NCBI GenBank assembly: GCA_018829445.1 | Contig: JAHJTV010000082.1 | Location: forward strand, 1-64,000 | DNA from: a bacterium | Lineage (GTDB): Bacteria; SAR324; XYD2-FULL-50-16 | Reading direction: 5' to 3' | Length of the DNA: 64,000 nt | In this document: positions 62,554-64,000 of the stretch, one piece after another | How the letters are laid out: each line of letters begins with the position of its first letter | Position numbering within the stretch: position 1 is the first letter of the stretch | Notes under the pieces: generated by a model | The model's input: only the letters and a program-made list of their open reading frames with translations | What the model was told of the DNA's origin: nothing | The model's database searches: none | Translations under genes and position numbers: made by a program

Positions 62554-63156
62554 TTATACTTTTATCATTCCTTCACGTATAACCTTATAATCCTTTCCTG
62601 TCAGGTCTATCAGAGTTGACGGCAGAATTCCGGGTGATCTGCCACCGTCGATGTAAATGTCTACCTGATTCGTAAAATACTGCTTTGCCGCATCGCATGT
62701 AGCTGCTTCCGGTTCAGAAGACCTATTGGCACTCGTTCCCACCAAGGGGACGCCTGCCATCCGGATTAATTCTCTTGCGATGGGGGATGATGTCATTCTA
62801 AAACCCAAAGTTGAATATTGATAATTCAACTCTTTTGCTAATTTACTATCTTTTGTCTGTAATATGGCAGTCAGTGGTCCCGGCCAGTGTTTTTTTAGCA
62901 AACTCATTTTTGAGGAGTCCAGATTATCAGCGTATTGATCAAGCATTTGCCAACTATCTATTAACACTAATAGAGGAAAGCCAGATTTTCGTTTTTTTAT
63001 TTCATAGATTTTTTGGACTGCTTCCGAATTATCAGCTGCGCATCCCAGGGCATAAAAGGTTTCGGTGGGATAGACTATGACAGGATTGTTATTTGCGAAA
63101 AATTGTTTAATAAGTTCCTTTTCATGCTTTTTAAAAGGGTGCGTAAAGGTTGACAT
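62554..63156 (-). CDS. Sua5/YciO/YrdC family, L-threonylcarbamoyladenylate synthase
   Basis: 200 residues. Makes threonylcarbamoyl-AMP for the t6A37 modification of tRNA. Seen: YPTETFYALGCAADN, KRKSGFPLLVLI (the KRxxxxPL motif), HWPGPLTAIL, LGFRMTSSPIARELI and PLVGTSANRSSEPEA. These match TsaC/YrdC. No Sua5 C-terminal domain, so the short TsaC form. Confidence 0.87.
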   Translation of the reverse strand: MSTFTHPFKKHEKELIKQFFANNNPVIVYPTETFYALGCAADNSEAVQKIYEIKKRKSGFPLLVLIDSWQMLDQYADNLDSSKMSLLKKHWPGPLTAILQTKDSKLAKELNYQYSTLGFRMTSSPIARELIRMAGVPLVGTSANRSSEPEAATCDAAKQYFTNQVDIYIDGGRSPGILPSTLIDLTGKDYKVIREGMIKV

Positions 63157-63459
63157 CCAAATGTTATATCTGATTATTGTTGCCTTGGAGTTTGCTAGTC
63201 ATTAATGATTGATGGTATCCTAGACTATCACCTATTTAAATCAATCACTATAACAAGATCTGATATCATTTGATCTAAATAATGTCCATATGCCAACTTT
63301 GTGTTCAGCAATTCTAATTTTAGATATTTGTGTCAAACCGAACGACATAGCCTGCAGGGATAATTTGTTCTATACATGTAAAACTTGATATTTACATTGT
63401 CATATCAATTGAGTTTATGGAACTCCTTCAGAGTTCTGATAATTGGAGTGTTTTTCTTA

Positions 63460-63616
63460 TCCCGGGGTGGCGCTCACAAGTTCGCTGATCCCAGGCTGTG
63501 AATATTTAACCCCGTCGGGGTATTCTCCCCGGATAATTTCTGTACGGCATTCCCCGAAGGGGATACACATCAATAGCCCAGGGTCTGTGAGCTTGCGAAT
63601 GCCACCCTGGGTATTT
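63460..63616. repeat. large imperfect inverted repeat with inner hairpins
   Basis: The left arm (about 63460-63500, starting TCCCGGGGTGGCGCTCACAA) is the near reverse complement of the right arm (about 63573-63616, ending AATGCCACCCTGGGTAT). Between them lie two smaller palindromes, CCCCGTCGGGG and CCCCGAAGGGG. This looks like a dispersed, strongly structured intergenic element, with no associated transposase. Confidence 0.6.
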
Positions 63617-63632
63617 AGTCAGTCCGACAAAG

Positions 63633-63649
63633 GAACGCTGAAGGCGTTC
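63633..63649. repeat. small perfect hairpin
   Basis: GAACGC and GCGTTC form a perfect 6-bp stem around TGAAG, adjacent to the large inverted repeat and probably part of the same element. Confidence 0.45.
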
Positions 63650-64000
63650 AATAAGATAAAAGCTTCATTCATTTAACATCAAAAACCATAAAATACGTTA
63701 TAAATCAGGTGATTAATACTGAATAATGTGGTTTATAGAAGAATGTCCCCTAATTTTTACTCCTGTTATCGAATAATAGAAAAACTAGTTTTTCCAAAAT
63801 TAGAATTGCTACTTTGTGTTTTCTCAGAGTTGAAGACAAAGCTTGAATATTGTTTTTAGGCCGATTTTGGTTGTACGATTGAAGGTCTAGTGACTAAAGT
63901 TGAACAAAACAATACCTGATTTATTAATTTTGGTTAAGAAGGGATTAAAAATGACCGGTGTTATGAGGCAGATAATTTGTAGCAAAAATTTCAGCAGTTT

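Larger units (their letters stand above)
63157..64000. other. 0.84-kb non-coding end of the window
   Basis: Contains the large inverted repeat at 63460-63616 and the hairpin at 63633-63649. The remainder is A/T-rich with no frame I trust and no RNA I recognise. Confidence 0.45.

Noticed and set aside
63443..63676. 77-codon plus-strand frame near the window end
   Set aside because: It is a read-through of the structured inverted repeat.
1..64000. tRNA, rRNA, CRISPR array, prophage or complete insertion sequence
   Set aside because: I looked for TTCGA-loop cloverleaves, regular short repeats with spacers, and transposase or phage genes and found none; a covariance or profile search could still find a divergent one.

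Overview
The window reads as a chromosomal segment of a Gram-negative bacterium of low-to-moderate G+C (about 40% by eye, not computed). LpxD (outer-membrane lipid A synthesis), ZapA followed by a 6S RNA, an RND/MMPL exporter and SelD support this. The wider repertoire includes a glycyl radical enzyme, a 4-hydroxybutyryl-CoA dehydratase, an EFR1-type flavodoxin/ferredoxin, a UGA-decoding selD and very large multi-domain kinases. That mix suits an anaerobic or facultative lineage of the former Deltaproteobacteria type (Desulfobacterota, SAR324 or relatives), but no rRNA or tRNA is present to settle it. I saw no CRISPR array, prophage or intact insertion sequence.

Layout. 1-9.3 kb: an RND/MMPL exporter and its TetR regulator with near-identical palindromic operators in both upstream regions; a MarR regulator with a short-chain dehydrogenase; a HAD hydrolase; small membrane proteins; a second short-chain dehydrogenase. 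9.3-13.4 kb: an NAD-dependent epimerase-like protein behind an unusual glycyl radical enzyme with an SCP2-like N-terminal domain. 13.5-15.3 kb: a DUF4143-type ATPase between direct copies of a 32-bp dispersed repeat. 16-20 kb: a hydrolase, an AEC transporter, an EFR1 protein and a DUF445 protein. 20.6-33 kb: a dense signalling island. A histidine kinase, a receiver and a receiver-SpoIIE phosphatase run rightward and meet a leftward run of a SiaC-like phosphoprotein, two SiaB-like kinases, an HD-GYP protein, a histidine kinase and a 1664-residue Ser/Thr kinase-ATPase-GAF-histidine kinase. This resembles the Pseudomonas SiaABCD switch with an HD-GYP protein where a diguanylate cyclase would be expected.

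33-40 kb: a DUF6125-like protein; a degenerate CinA-like protein overlapping a nucleotidyltransferase, which looks like a split form of a plant fusion protein; selD with an in-frame UGA and SECIS hairpin; Nudix, cupin, flippase-like and TtcA genes. 40-46 kb: a Na+/H+ antiporter-like protein, a chemotaxis receptor, small unknown proteins and a repeat-containing helical protein. 46-53.5 kb: a compatible-solute cluster (glucosyl-3-phosphoglycerate synthase, an M20-like protein that has lost catalytic residues, two glycosyltransferases, a GH13_18 phosphorylase and a ManC-type cupin), best read as making, extending and recycling glucosylglycerate. 53.7-57 kb: an MFS transporter, 4-hydroxybutyryl-CoA dehydratase and a small CGGC protein that appears to start at ATT. 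57-63.2 kb: housekeeping genes lpxD, gpmI, zapA with 6S RNA, a HAD protein, a methyltransferase and a Sua5/YrdC protein. 63.2-64 kb is non-coding and holds a large inverted repeat.

Strongest leads: the Sia-like island with HD-GYP, the SCP2-glycyl radical enzyme fusion, the CinA-like/nucleotidyltransferase pair, the selenocysteine SelD, the dead M20 protein in the glucosylglycerate operon, and the CGGC mini-protein next to a 4-hydroxybutyryl-CoA dehydratase with altered cluster-ligand spacing.
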